Shown one piece after another: positions 9,000-17,715 of a stretch of 64,000 nucleotides of DNA. Made by a program: the position numbers and the translations under genes. Source of the DNA: Clostridiales bacterium (GTDB lineage: Bacteria > Bacillota > Clostridia > Christensenellales > Aristaeellaceae); NCBI GenBank assembly GCA_015056205.1, contig SVGS01000010.1, positions 1 to 64,000 of the forward strand, given 5' to 3'. The first letter of the stretch is position 1, and the number at the start of each line of letters is the position of its first letter. The notes below the pieces were generated by a model, which was given only the letters and a program-made list of their open reading frames with translations, had not been told where the DNA came from and searched no databases.

Positions 9000-10950
9000 A
9001 AAAAAGCAGGCTCCCCGGGCGGTTGTCAGCGGAGGCGGTATGCGCGGCCCGCGGGCCATGGGTCCCCGGCAGCCGGTCGATAAAAAAGCCTTTAAGCGCC
9101 TCCTGGTTTATCTGAAGCCATACTGGCCCCGGCTGATTCTGGTGCTTCTCTGTATCGTCGTAAACGCCGTGGCGACCGCGTCGGCCGCCACCTTTCTGGG
9201 AACTGTGATCGACGATCATATCGTGCCCCTGCTGGCCTCCTCCTCTCCGGATTTCAGCGGCCTGATCACGGCGATCATCAAAATGGCGGTTCTCTTCGCC
9301 CTGGCGATTGTCGCCGTCTTCACCCAGGGCCGGATCATGGCCGTGGTCAGCCAGAGCGTGCTGCGCTCTGTCCGCGATGAGATGTTTGCCCATATGCAGA
9401 CGCTGCCCATCCGGTATTTCGATACCAATACCTACGGCGATGTCATGAGCCATTACACCAACGATACGGACACCCTCCGGCAGATGGTCAGCCAGGTGCT
9501 CCCCCAGAGTGTTTCCTCTCTGATCACGCTGCTGGTCGTCTTCATTTCCATGCTCGGCTGCAGCGTGTGGCTGACGCTGCTGGTCATTCTCTCCACGCTG
9601 TTTCTGATCAAGGTGACCGCGAAGATCGGAGGCGGCAGCGCCCGCTATTTTGTCAGCCAGCAAACCTCGCTGGCGAACCTGAACGGCTTTGTGGAGGAAA
9701 TGATTAACGGCCAGAAGGTCGTCAAGGTTTTCAACCACGAGCCGCAGGCCAGGGAGGATTTTGACCGGAAGAACGACGAGCTGTGCGAGAACGCCACGGA
9801 GGCCAATAAGCTGGGCAATATTCTCGGCCCGGTGAACAACAATCTGGGACATATTCAGTACGTGGTTCTGGCGATCGTCGGCGGCGCGCTGGCCATCGCC
9901 GGCACCCCGAACCTGAGCCTGTCCGGCATGGGAACCCTGACGCTGGGCAGCATCGCCGCCTTCCTGACGCTGTCGAGAAACTTCATGCAGCCGATCAGCC
10001 AGATGACGCAGCAGATCAACTTTATCGCCATGGCCCTGGCCGGCGCGTCCCGGATCTTCTCCCTGATGGATGAGCCTTCCGAGGAGGATAACGGCTATGT
10101 CCGCCTGGTGAACGCGAAAATGGTGAACGGCGAGCTGACGGAATCGGAGGAGCGGACCGGACTGTGGGCCTGGAAGCATCCCCACAGCGCAGACGGCAGC
10201 ATTACCTATACGAAGCTGCAGGGCGATGTCGTCATGGAGCATGTGGACTTCGGCTACGTTCCCGAAAAAACGGTGCTGCATGATATTTCCCTGTTTGCCC
10301 GTCCCGGCCAGAAGGTAGCCTTCGTCGGCGCCACCGGCGCCGGGAAAACCACCATCACCAACCTGATCAACCGGTTCTACGATATTGCTGACGGCAAGAT
10401 CCGCTATGACGGCATCAATATCAATAAAATCCATAAACCGGATCTGCGCCGGTCCCTGGGCGTGGTTCTGCAGGATGTCAATCTTTTCACCGGCACCGTC
10501 ATGGACAATATCCGTTACGGCAAGCTGGACGCCACGGACGAGGAATGCGTTGCCGCAGCCAAACTGGCGAACGCCCATGATTTCATCACCCGTCTGCCCG
10601 ACGGCTATCAGACCGTCCTGAAAGGCGACGGCAGCGGTCTCAGCCAGGGGCAGCGTCAGCTGATTTCCATCGCCCGCGCGGCGGTGGCGGATCCGCCGGT
10701 GATGATTCTGGATGAGGCCACCTCCTCCATCGATACCCGGACGGAAGCGCTGGTACAGAAAGGCATGGACCGGCTGATGCAGGGCCGGACGGTCTTTGTC
10801 ATCGCGCACCGCCTTTCCACCGTTCAGAACAGCGATGTGATCATGGTGCTGGACCACGGCCACATCATTGAGCGGGGCAGCCACGATCAGCTGATTGCCG
10901 AAAAAGGCCAGTACTATCAGCTCTACACCGGCGCCTTTGAACTGGAATAA
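8992..10950 (+). CDS. ABC exporter half-transporter, catalytic-site subunit
   Basis: The 652-residue partner of the preceding protein has a 35-residue Gly/Arg-rich cytoplasmic extension, six membrane helices to about 360, and an insertion before the ATPase domain. Walker A GATGAGKTT is at 446-454, the signature LSQGQ at 550-554, Walker B MILDEA keeps Glu575, and His606 is present. The LSQGQ signature matches the canonical subunit of TM287/288-type pairs. ATG at 8992 overlaps the upstream stop within ATGAGTGA. A strong bidirectional terminator follows. Confidence 0.94.
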   Translation: MSEKKQAPRAVVSGGGMRGPRAMGPRQPVDKKAFKRLLVYLKPYWPRLILVLLCIVVNAVATASAATFLGTVIDDHIVPLLASSSPDFSGLITAIIKMAVLFALAIVAVFTQGRIMAVVSQSVLRSVRDEMFAHMQTLPIRYFDTNTYGDVMSHYTNDTDTLRQMVSQVLPQSVSSLITLLVVFISMLGCSVWLTLLVILSTLFLIKVTAKIGGGSARYFVSQQTSLANLNGFVEEMINGQKVVKVFNHEPQAREDFDRKNDELCENATEANKLGNILGPVNNNLGHIQYVVLAIVGGALAIAGTPNLSLSGMGTLTLGSIAAFLTLSRNFMQPISQMTQQINFIAMALAGASRIFSLMDEPSEEDNGYVRLVNAKMVNGELTESEERTGLWAWKHPHSADGSITYTKLQGDVVMEHVDFGYVPEKTVLHDISLFARPGQKVAFVGATGAGKTTITNLINRFYDIADGKIRYDGININKIHKPDLRRSLGVVLQDVNLFTGTVMDNIRYGKLDATDEECVAAAKLANAHDFITRLPDGYQTVLKGDGSGLSQGQRQLISIARAAVADPPVMILDEATSSIDTRTEALVQKGMDRLMQGRTVFVIAHRLSTVQNSDVIMVLDHGHIIERGSHDQLIAEKGQYYQLYTGAFELE

Positions 10951-10960
10951 GACCGGATTT

Positions 10961-11009
10961 AAAAAACCGCCGGGGCGATCCTTTCACGGATGCCCCGGCG
11001 TCTTTTTAT
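10961..11009. terminator. Bidirectional terminator between convergent genes
   Basis: CGCCGGGGC and GCCCCGGCG form a 9-bp GC stem flanked by a T-run on the right and an A-run on the left. It serves both the ABC exporter genes and the leftward GH30 operon. Confidence 0.9.
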
Positions 11010-11024
11010 ATGAGATATTCAGGT

Positions 11025-12377
11025 TTACCGGTCGGTATCCTCCGTCACGCAGGTGATCACGGCCCCCGCGGGCAGGGTGACCGGCCAGTATTTCTCCCCC
11101 ACCTGCAGCCAGAAGCGGACTTCCCGGTCCGTAACGTTCAGCGCCACCGCGGCGATCCCGCCGTCGGGATTGAGGGCCGCGGCCGCTTCAATGTCCGCCG
11201 TATACCGGCTGACTCCCAGCCGTACCGCGCCGGGACGGATGTAGCGGGAAAAATGCCCGATATAATCCAGGGACAGATTCTTTTTCAGCTGATGATGAAC
11301 CGTGTCATACATCATGGGCGCGTCGCAGTAGTTTTTCACATGATTGGGGCCGCCCTTCTCATCCAGCAGCAGGTTCCAGTCCAGGAAGGTATCCGCTCCC
11401 GCGTTGAGATCCCCGATGTATTCATGCGCGTAATGGATCGCGCCGGTCAGTTCCGCTCCCGTCCCCCAGACGGAGTGCTCCACGCAGCCTTCGGAGAAAA
11501 CCAGCCGCTTTCCGGGAAAAAGCTCCCCCGCCATCCGAAGGTTTTCAAAATGATCTCCGGAGTACCAGTGGAAGGCGATCCCGGCTACCGCCCGCTTCAG
11601 ATCCCCGTCCCGCATCACGGTGCAGGCTCTCTCCAGCACCTTTTCCTTGTTGTGATCCCAGATCAGCAGCCCCAGCCGTTCATCCAGGCCGTGCCTTTTC
11701 AGTGCCGGCAGCAGATGAAAGCGGATAAACTGCGCTTCCTGCTCTCCGCTGTAAATGCAGCTGTCCCAGGTCTGAACCGCCTGTGGCTCGTTCTGAACGG
11801 ACAGAAGCCGCACGTCCATGCCGCGGGCCAGGCAATGCTCCGTGTAACGGCAGATGTATTCCGCCCACAGCGGCGCGCATTCCTCCCGCAGGAAGCCTCC
11901 CCCCGTCCGGCTTTGATTGGTTTTCATCCAGGCCGGCGGAGTCCAGGGCGTGAGCATGAACTTCAGGGGCTGACCGGCTGCCTTTTCCACATCCCGGAGG
12001 AGAGGCAGCAGATTCTTCTCCGCCCGTGTATAATCCATTTTCGAAAGCTCCGGATCCTCCGGATCGTTATCCGCCGCGTACATCTCCGATGAAAAATCGC
12101 AGCTGTCGATGGAAGTCCTTCCCCAGGTATAGTTCATTTCCTTCGGGTCAAAATAGGTCCGGATCATCTCCGCCCGGTCCGCTTCGCTCATGAGCGAATA
12201 AACATAGCCCGCGGCGTCCGTCAGCGCGCCGCCGAACCCCTGAATGGTCTGATAGCGCATCTTCGGAAAAACGGTAATCAGGTTCATCTCCCGGTTCTGC
12301 TTCGACCGGTCCTCCCGGATGATGAACCGTTCCTGTGTCTTGATTCCCTCCCGCATTCCGGTCAGAACAGCTTTCAC
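11025..12377 (-). CDS. Glycoside hydrolase family 30 enzyme
   Basis: The 450-residue protein is a GH30 retaining hydrolase, a family that includes glucosylceramidases, beta-1,6-glucanases and related beta-glycosidases. QGFGGALTDA at 46-55 opens the barrel. The acid/base is Glu197 (QNEP) and the nucleophile Glu296 (FSEG). A C-terminal beta domain runs from about 375. There is no signal peptide, so it works in the cytosol on imported oligosaccharides. The start is GTG at 12377 behind GGAGGG. It is the last gene of the GH5-LacI-GH30 operon, with a 17-bp gap to the regulator. Confidence 0.93.
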   Translation of the reverse strand: MKAVLTGMREGIKTQERFIIREDRSKQNREMNLITVFPKMRYQTIQGFGGALTDAAGYVYSLMSEADRAEMIRTYFDPKEMNYTWGRTSIDSCDFSSEMYAADNDPEDPELSKMDYTRAEKNLLPLLRDVEKAAGQPLKFMLTPWTPPAWMKTNQSRTGGGFLREECAPLWAEYICRYTEHCLARGMDVRLLSVQNEPQAVQTWDSCIYSGEQEAQFIRFHLLPALKRHGLDERLGLLIWDHNKEKVLERACTVMRDGDLKRAVAGIAFHWYSGDHFENLRMAGELFPGKRLVFSEGCVEHSVWGTGAELTGAIHYAHEYIGDLNAGADTFLDWNLLLDEKGGPNHVKNYCDAPMMYDTVHHQLKKNLSLDYIGHFSRYIRPGAVRLGVSRYTADIEAAAALNPDGGIAAVALNVTDREVRFWLQVGEKYWPVTLPAGAVITCVTEDTDR

Positions 12378-12394
12378 GGAATACGCCCTCCTTC

Positions 12395-13396
12395 TTATCC
12401 TTCTGTTTTTTTCCTGATCGCGCAGGACTTCCGTACCACGATGATCCCCTCCTGCTGCATAAGGCGTCCCTCTTCTCCCCGGATCAGGCGCAGAACCTCC
12501 TGCGCCGCCTGGGTGCCGGTCAGCTGGAAATGGGTACGGATGGTGGTCAGGGCCGGCGTGATATACTCGCTCAGGCTGATATCATCGCAGCCCATGACGC
12601 TGATATCCTCCGGCACATGATATCCCTGTTCATTCAGCGCCGCGATACAGCCGATGGCGCTGAGGTCATTCGCCGCGAAAACGGCATCCGGCAGAGGGTT
12701 CCCCTCCTGCAGGTATTTTCGCATCTCCTGATAAGCGTATCCCCGTTCAAAACGGCCTTCCAGGATCCGGACCTCCTGCCGGGGAATGCCATGCTCCTCC
12801 AGCCCCTCCAGAAAGCCCCGGCGGCGCATCTCCGAGTCATAGTTGCCCGCGATTCCGAATACGTGCATCAGGCGGCGCATGCCCAGGCCGTACAGATAAT
12901 CCGCCGCCATCCGTCCGTGTTCCCGCGATTCGAAGAGAATCCCGGAGGAATGCGCTCCCTGCTGATTGACCGCCAGAAACACCAGCGGGCAGTCGCTTTC
13001 CGCCATCTGCGCGGCCGCTTCCTCATTCACCGCGTCCCAGAAAATCACGGCTCCGTCGAGAGAATGATCCTGCAGCCGGAAGCGGATGGACTCGATATCC
13101 GCCACGATGCAGATATCCAGCTCATACCCCTGTGCCCGGCAGACCTGATTCATGGAATCCGCCAGCGCGCCGTAAAATTCGCCGGTCATCGCGTTGACAA
13201 ACAGCCCGATGGTTTTGCTTTCCCTGGCCCGGAGCCGCTTGCCGTTGGCGTTGGGTACGTAGGACAGCCGGCGCGCGGCTTCCAGAACGGCTTCCCGGGT
13301 CTGCGGCTTCACGATCTCCGGGTTGTTCATCGCGTTGGACGCGGTAGCCACCGAAACGCCGGCTTCCCGCGCCACATCCTTAATCGTCGCTTTCAT
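12395..13396 (-). CDS. LacI-family transcriptional regulator
   Basis: The 333-residue repressor has the N-terminal helix-turn-helix (TIKDVAREAGVSVATASNAM, residues 3-22) and hinge helix, followed by a periplasmic-binding-protein-like sugar sensor. It lies between GH5 and GH30 in one operon. It is the obvious candidate to bind the CG-centred palindromes at 15107-15118 and 19253-19274 and to release them when an oligosaccharide binds. The helix-turn-helix is typical of the family. The target sites and the effector are inferred from position. Confidence 0.95.
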   Translation of the reverse strand: MKATIKDVAREAGVSVATASNAMNNPEIVKPQTREAVLEAARRLSYVPNANGKRLRARESKTIGLFVNAMTGEFYGALADSMNQVCRAQGYELDICIVADIESIRFRLQDHSLDGAVIFWDAVNEEAAAQMAESDCPLVFLAVNQQGAHSSGILFESREHGRMAADYLYGLGMRRLMHVFGIAGNYDSEMRRRGFLEGLEEHGIPRQEVRILEGRFERGYAYQEMRKYLQEGNPLPDAVFAANDLSAIGCIAALNEQGYHVPEDISVMGCDDISLSEYITPALTTIRTHFQLTGTQAAQEVLRLIRGEEGRLMQQEGIIVVRKSCAIRKKTEG

Positions 13397-13417
13397 CCGC
13401 GGAGGTCCTCCTTCCGG

Positions 13418-15049
13418 TCATGATTGTGTATCCGGCTGAATCATCAGCCTCCGGATGCAGGCGCTGCCCTGAAGTATCCGGAAACACAGTTCGCTCTGGT
13501 CCGCCGTATACAGATGCATCCCGGACAGAAGCTGTACTTCGTGGCAGGCGCTGAGTTCAAACAGGCCCAGGGAGATTCCGTCCTGGCTGATCTCCATCAC
13601 GGAAGGTTCCTCCGCCGTGCATTCCGCCTCCAGCTGAATGCTGGTCGTAACGTCATATACCGTGTATTTCACCCATTCCTTTTCATGGAGCCGCAGGACG
13701 GCAGTCCGCCAGGGTCCGTCAAAGAAAAAGGCTTTGGGCTGCTCCCCGTCGCTGAGAATCTCCATCCCGGTTCCTCTCCGGTAACAGCCCTCCGGATGCG
13801 GGGTTTCCCAGTGATAGCTTTCGTTCAGCCCCGGAAGTTCATCAAAATCGGTTCCCCGGATTTCGCATCCCGGGATTCTCAGCACATTGGGATGAATCCC
13901 GCGGTTGATCTCACAGTTTTCCGTCCGGATGTTCTGGAGAAGGCGGTCGAAAATCTGCTGCGCCTTGCCGTAGGACGGCTGAGCGCCGCCCTCCAGGTAC
14001 ATCCGGAGAAGCTGCCATTCCGCCGGCTCCGCGTAGGAGACGGGTGAATTATCGCAGCTCAGCTTTTTCCACGGCCACAGGGTCACGCTGATCCCGTGGC
14101 GGAAAGCCAGGGGCATCAGCGCCGAAAACCAGGTCATCGTGTTCTCTCCCGTTTCCCCCAGCCACAGCGGAACCCCGAGCCGCTCAGACAGCTCCACCCA
14201 GGAGCGGATCGCGCTCAGATCCGGCGGGCACCCGTAGCGATGAAACTGAATAACCATATTGTCATCATACACATGATCGAAGATTCCGGGATCTGTCGCC
14301 CAGTGAATGCCTTCCAGCGCGACCAGATGCTTCCGGTCATGCCGCCGGATTCGTTCAATCGCCTGCTCATAGAAGGCTCTCAGGCGGGGTTCGTAGATCC
14401 TCAGGTCCGGATCTCCGGGAAAACGGGGCGGCCGGATCGGCTCGTTGAGCAGGTCATAGCCTCCCACAATCCAGCGGTCATGATACCGCCGCGCGATTTC
14501 CTCCCAGAGCATCAGCCCCCGTTCAAACTGAGCGTCGTCAATAAACAGGCGGCACAGATCGTCCAGCGAGTCATCGATATTCGCGCCGGTCTGCCCTCCC
14601 GGAGCCGCGTGCAGATCAATAAACACATAGATTCTGTATTTTTCGCACCATTCCAGCAGGCGGTCCAGCAGCCCGAAGCCTTCCCGGCGGAAACCCTGCT
14701 CCGGTCCTTCCTCCATGAAAAGCCGGGACGAGACCGGCAGGCGCAGGGAATTGCATCCCATCTCCGCCATCAGGGCGATATCCGTTTCCGTGATATACTG
14801 ATCCCGGAAGGCGGTCCAGAAGCGTTTCGCGTATTTTTCGCCGGTCAGCGTCCGGATGGTTTCCTCGATCCGGCGGGGACGGTCAAACTGCGGATACCGG
14901 TCGAACCCCCACATATAGCCTTCGCACAGCAGCCAGTTCCCCAGCCCCCAGCCCAGCAGGAGCACCTGCTCCTCCCGGCCGTTTTTCAGTTTCGTCCCGT
15001 CCGTATGCAGAAATCCTTCCACCCGGCCGCGGTTAATCGCCTTTTTCAT
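13418..15049 (-). CDS. Glycoside hydrolase family 5-like enzyme with C-terminal accessory domain
   Basis: The 543-residue protein has a (beta/alpha)8 hydrolase domain at about 30-380. The acid/base Glu203 lies in LLNEP and the nucleophile Glu299 in LGETGEN, as in GH5 cellulase-like enzymes. Residues 410-543 form a beta-rich domain resembling a CBM6-type carbohydrate-binding module. No signal peptide is seen, so it probably cleaves imported oligosaccharides. It is the first gene of its operon. ATG at 15049 is preceded by AGAGG. The exact GH5 subfamily and substrate cannot be read from motifs alone. Confidence 0.88.
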   Translation of the reverse strand: MKKAINRGRVEGFLHTDGTKLKNGREEQVLLLGWGLGNWLLCEGYMWGFDRYPQFDRPRRIEETIRTLTGEKYAKRFWTAFRDQYITETDIALMAEMGCNSLRLPVSSRLFMEEGPEQGFRREGFGLLDRLLEWCEKYRIYVFIDLHAAPGGQTGANIDDSLDDLCRLFIDDAQFERGLMLWEEIARRYHDRWIVGGYDLLNEPIRPPRFPGDPDLRIYEPRLRAFYEQAIERIRRHDRKHLVALEGIHWATDPGIFDHVYDDNMVIQFHRYGCPPDLSAIRSWVELSERLGVPLWLGETGENTMTWFSALMPLAFRHGISVTLWPWKKLSCDNSPVSYAEPAEWQLLRMYLEGGAQPSYGKAQQIFDRLLQNIRTENCEINRGIHPNVLRIPGCEIRGTDFDELPGLNESYHWETPHPEGCYRRGTGMEILSDGEQPKAFFFDGPWRTAVLRLHEKEWVKYTVYDVTTSIQLEAECTAEEPSVMEISQDGISLGLFELSACHEVQLLSGMHLYTADQSELCFRILQGSACIRRLMIQPDTQS

Positions 15050-15106
15050 CTCAGACCTCTTCAGCGCAAATCATGTAAAACACAAATCATCAAAAGCGCG
15101 GATTAT

Positions 15107-15118
15107 TGAAACGTTTCA
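15107..15118 (-). promoter_or_regulatory. LacI-type operator of the GH5-LacI-GH30 operon
   Basis: TGAAACGTTTCA is a perfect 12-bp palindrome with the central CG typical of LacI-family sites. It starts seven bases downstream of the -10 box, so bound repressor would block initiation or early elongation. A CcpA-like catabolite site is the main alternative reading. Confidence 0.75.
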
Positions 15119-15125
15119 CCGGAAA

Positions 15126-15154
15126 AGAATACCATATTCAGGAAAAACCGGCAA
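15126..15154 (-). promoter_or_regulatory. Sigma-A promoter of the GH5-LacI-GH30 operon
   Basis: TTGCCG (15154-15149), a 17-bp spacer and TATTCT (15131-15126) point leftward. The leader to the GH5 start is about 70 nt. Confidence 0.75.
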
Positions 15155-15170
15155 GTTTCCCTCTGCCTTT

Positions 15171-15202
15171 CAAAACGGGCCGGAGGGATTTTCCTCCGGC
15201 CC
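15171..15202 (-). terminator. Terminator after the sugar-binding-protein gene
   Basis: GGGCCGGAGG and CCTCCGGCCC make a 10-bp GC stem followed on the minus strand by GTTTTG. The T-run is short but the stem is strong. It separates the ABC operon from the GH5 operon. Confidence 0.75.
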
Positions 15203-15223
15203 GAAAGGCACATCCCAAAGGGA

Positions 15224-16744
15224 TTACTGATAATTGTATTCCGCGCAGTAGTCCGCCCACTGCTCTTTGAATCCTTCACGGCAGGCTTCCAGACCGGCCG
15301 CGGTTACCTTGTCACGGAATTCGGCCACAGCCGCGTCCACGTCGCTGACCAGACCGGCCTGCAGCGGCGCCAGATACTGCCGCAGCACATTGCCGACCGC
15401 CGCCCGCTCCGCGGAATACTCGGTATAGTCCTCGGTGAAGCCGTCCCAGATGTTCACGTTCGGCCATTTGGTCTTGCTGCCCAGTTCGGCGTACTTGTCG
15501 AACATCGCCTGCAGCGCCACGTCGGTCGGCTGCTTGAGCTTGAATTCGTTCACGCGCAGGTTCCAGGTGTTGAAGCCTTCATAGGGGAAGGAATCATCCA
15601 GGTTCACATAGAAGCCGTTTTCATCCAGCTTGTAGTGCTTTCCTTCGATACCGCACTGTACCAGACGGTTCATGGCTTCGTCGGTCATGATGTAGTTGAG
15701 CACCATCATGCAGCGTTCCGGATACTTGGAAGACCGGAGGATCGCCGTACCGTTCTGCGTCGCATGGCCGGGATACACCACACCGGTGGTCTCGCCGTAG
15801 GCCAGATACGCGCTCTCCCATTCGGGATGATCCTTGGCAAAGTTGTTGGCGGAAGTAATCTGCTTGTTCGGATTCATGCCGGCGATTTCCGCCACCGCCA
15901 GGCCGTTGTCATACGCTTCCTGATCGTTGGTATCGCTCAGAGCGCTCTTGGACCAGAAGCCCTGATCCGCCCAGGATTTGAACATTTTGCAGTCTTCCAC
16001 AAAATCATCGGAGAACCAGTAGTCCTGAATGTCGGCGGGCGTATCATAGTTCGCCGTCAGGCCGTAGGGCATGCCGAAGGGAGCAACCCAGGGATACTTG
16101 GCCGCCAGCACGTAGGCGGTGTCGAAACCGATGCTCAGGCTGGAAGCCGCTTCGGTGTTGGTGGGACGCAGCAGGCCCTGAGAGGGATCCGCCGCCTGAA
16201 TGCCCTTCAGATAGGCTTCGATGTTCTCGAGGGTGGTGGGATAAGGCAGGTCGTATTTGGCCCGCAGATCCTCGCGGTATTTGATGCCCAGGCACACATA
16301 TTCCGGCCAGAGGTTCGGAATGCAGTACAGTTCGCCGTTGACGCGGCACATATTCAGCATGCCCTCGCCGCACAGCTCCTTCAGTTCCTTTCCGTAGGTG
16401 TCCAGCAGCTCATCCATTTCGAGGAAGGCGCCGCTGGTGGCGTTCAGGCCGTAGTTTTCCCAGTTGGCCACGTAGATCAGATCCGCGCCGGCGGAAATCA
16501 GGGTGTTGTTGTACTTCAGGTTGAAATCGGTCCAGGTGGAGAACTGGAAATCGATGGTCGTGTTGAACTTTTCCTTCAGGATCGCATTGATGGCGTCTTC
16601 CACTGCGACTTCATCCTTCGGCGCGTCTCCCATCACATAGAACACCAGGTTGACTTCCTCCGCGGGAACGTCCGCCGCGCCGGCCCAGGAGATCGCCGTC
16701 AGGCAAAGCATCAGGGCAAGCACAAAGCTCATCAGTTTTTTCAT
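15224..16744 (-). CDS. Extracellular sugar-binding protein of an LplA-like ABC transporter
   Basis: The 506-residue family 1-type solute-binding protein has a signal peptide ending near AGA-AD (residue 23-24). The mature protein captures a carbohydrate, probably an oligosaccharide, for the two permeases encoded just upstream. There is no lipobox Cys after the hydrophobic core, so membrane anchoring by lipid is not evident. AGGAGG precedes the ATG. It is the last gene of the operon. No ATPase gene is present, so a shared MsmX-type ATPase elsewhere is expected, as in related lpl-type systems. Confidence 0.93.
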   Translation of the reverse strand: MKKLMSFVLALMLCLTAISWAGAADVPAEEVNLVFYVMGDAPKDEVAVEDAINAILKEKFNTTIDFQFSTWTDFNLKYNNTLISAGADLIYVANWENYGLNATSGAFLEMDELLDTYGKELKELCGEGMLNMCRVNGELYCIPNLWPEYVCLGIKYREDLRAKYDLPYPTTLENIEAYLKGIQAADPSQGLLRPTNTEAASSLSIGFDTAYVLAAKYPWVAPFGMPYGLTANYDTPADIQDYWFSDDFVEDCKMFKSWADQGFWSKSALSDTNDQEAYDNGLAVAEIAGMNPNKQITSANNFAKDHPEWESAYLAYGETTGVVYPGHATQNGTAILRSSKYPERCMMVLNYIMTDEAMNRLVQCGIEGKHYKLDENGFYVNLDDSFPYEGFNTWNLRVNEFKLKQPTDVALQAMFDKYAELGSKTKWPNVNIWDGFTEDYTEYSAERAAVGNVLRQYLAPLQAGLVSDVDAAVAEFRDKVTAAGLEACREGFKEQWADYCAEYNYQ

Positions 16745-16812
16745 GGGTACATCCTCCTTTTTTCTTGTCTGTATATTCAGGCAGTCCTTTTCCGCTGCCT
16801 TCAGACCCGGGG

Positions 16813-17700
16813 TCAGCCTTTGACCGCGCCGACGGTAATGCCGCTGACAAAGTAGCGCTGGACAAAGGGATAGAGAATCAGAATCGGTCCGGTCGCGACG
16901 ACCGACATCGCCAGCTTCACCGACTGAGTCGGCAGATCCGCTGTGTTGACATTGGCGTACTGCGCCATCTGGCGCATCGCCTGGGTGGAATTGACCAGGT
17001 CGTACAGGTAGAACTGCAGCGACCAGGTCTGGGAACTGGTGGAGAACATCGAGGAGCGGTACCAGTCGTTCCAGTATCCCAGAGCCTGAAACAGCCCCAC
17101 CGTCGCCAGTCCCGGTCCCAAGACCGGCAGCACGATCTGCCAGAAAATCCGCCAGTGTCCCGCTCCGTCGATCTTGGCCGATTCCACCACCGCGTCCGGC
17201 ACCGCCCCGATAATGAACGTGCGCATCAGAATTACGAGGAAAGGCGTCATCAGCGCGGGAAACCAGATGGCCAGCGTCGTCCCTCTGAGGTTAAGTACGT
17301 TGGCGTACATCAGATACCAGGGAATCATGCCGCCGCCGAAGATGGTGGTAAAGTAAATCAGGAAGGAAACCGTGTTGCGGTATTTAAACTCCCGTCTGGA
17401 GATCACATAGGCGGTCAGCGTGATGATCATCAGGCCCAGCGCCGTCCCGATGGCGGTATAATACACGTTCATCTTGTAGGCCTGAAAAATATCCTCCGGG
17501 GTTTTGAAGATCGTTTTGTAAGCCTCCGCCGTCACATCCCGGGGCAGAACGCTGAATCCGTTCCGGAGAATCTCCTGGTTGCTGGTAAACGATCCGGAAA
17601 TAATCACGATAAACGGCAGCACGCAGATGATCGAAAGGATGGTCAGCAGCACGCCTTTGCCGATCGTAAATCCGATGCCGGTCTGATTCCTGTGCTTCAT
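16813..17700 (-). CDS. Carbohydrate ABC transporter permease, LplC-like
   Basis: The 295-residue inner-membrane permease has six predicted helices. The EAA loop, ESAKIDGAGHWRIFWQIVLP near residues 173-192, contacts the ATPase. It pairs with the larger permease 15 bp upstream and with the solute-binding protein downstream to import a sugar. The length is normal for this subfamily. Confidence 0.95.
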   Translation of the reverse strand: MKHRNQTGIGFTIGKGVLLTILSIICVLPFIVIISGSFTSNQEILRNGFSVLPRDVTAEAYKTIFKTPEDIFQAYKMNVYYTAIGTALGLMIITLTAYVISRREFKYRNTVSFLIYFTTIFGGGMIPWYLMYANVLNLRGTTLAIWFPALMTPFLVILMRTFIIGAVPDAVVESAKIDGAGHWRIFWQIVLPVLGPGLATVGLFQALGYWNDWYRSSMFSTSSQTWSLQFYLYDLVNSTQAMRQMAQYANVNTADLPTQSVKLAMSVVATGPILILYPFVQRYFVSGITVGAVKG

Positions 17701-17715
17701 ATCCGTTCCCTCCTC

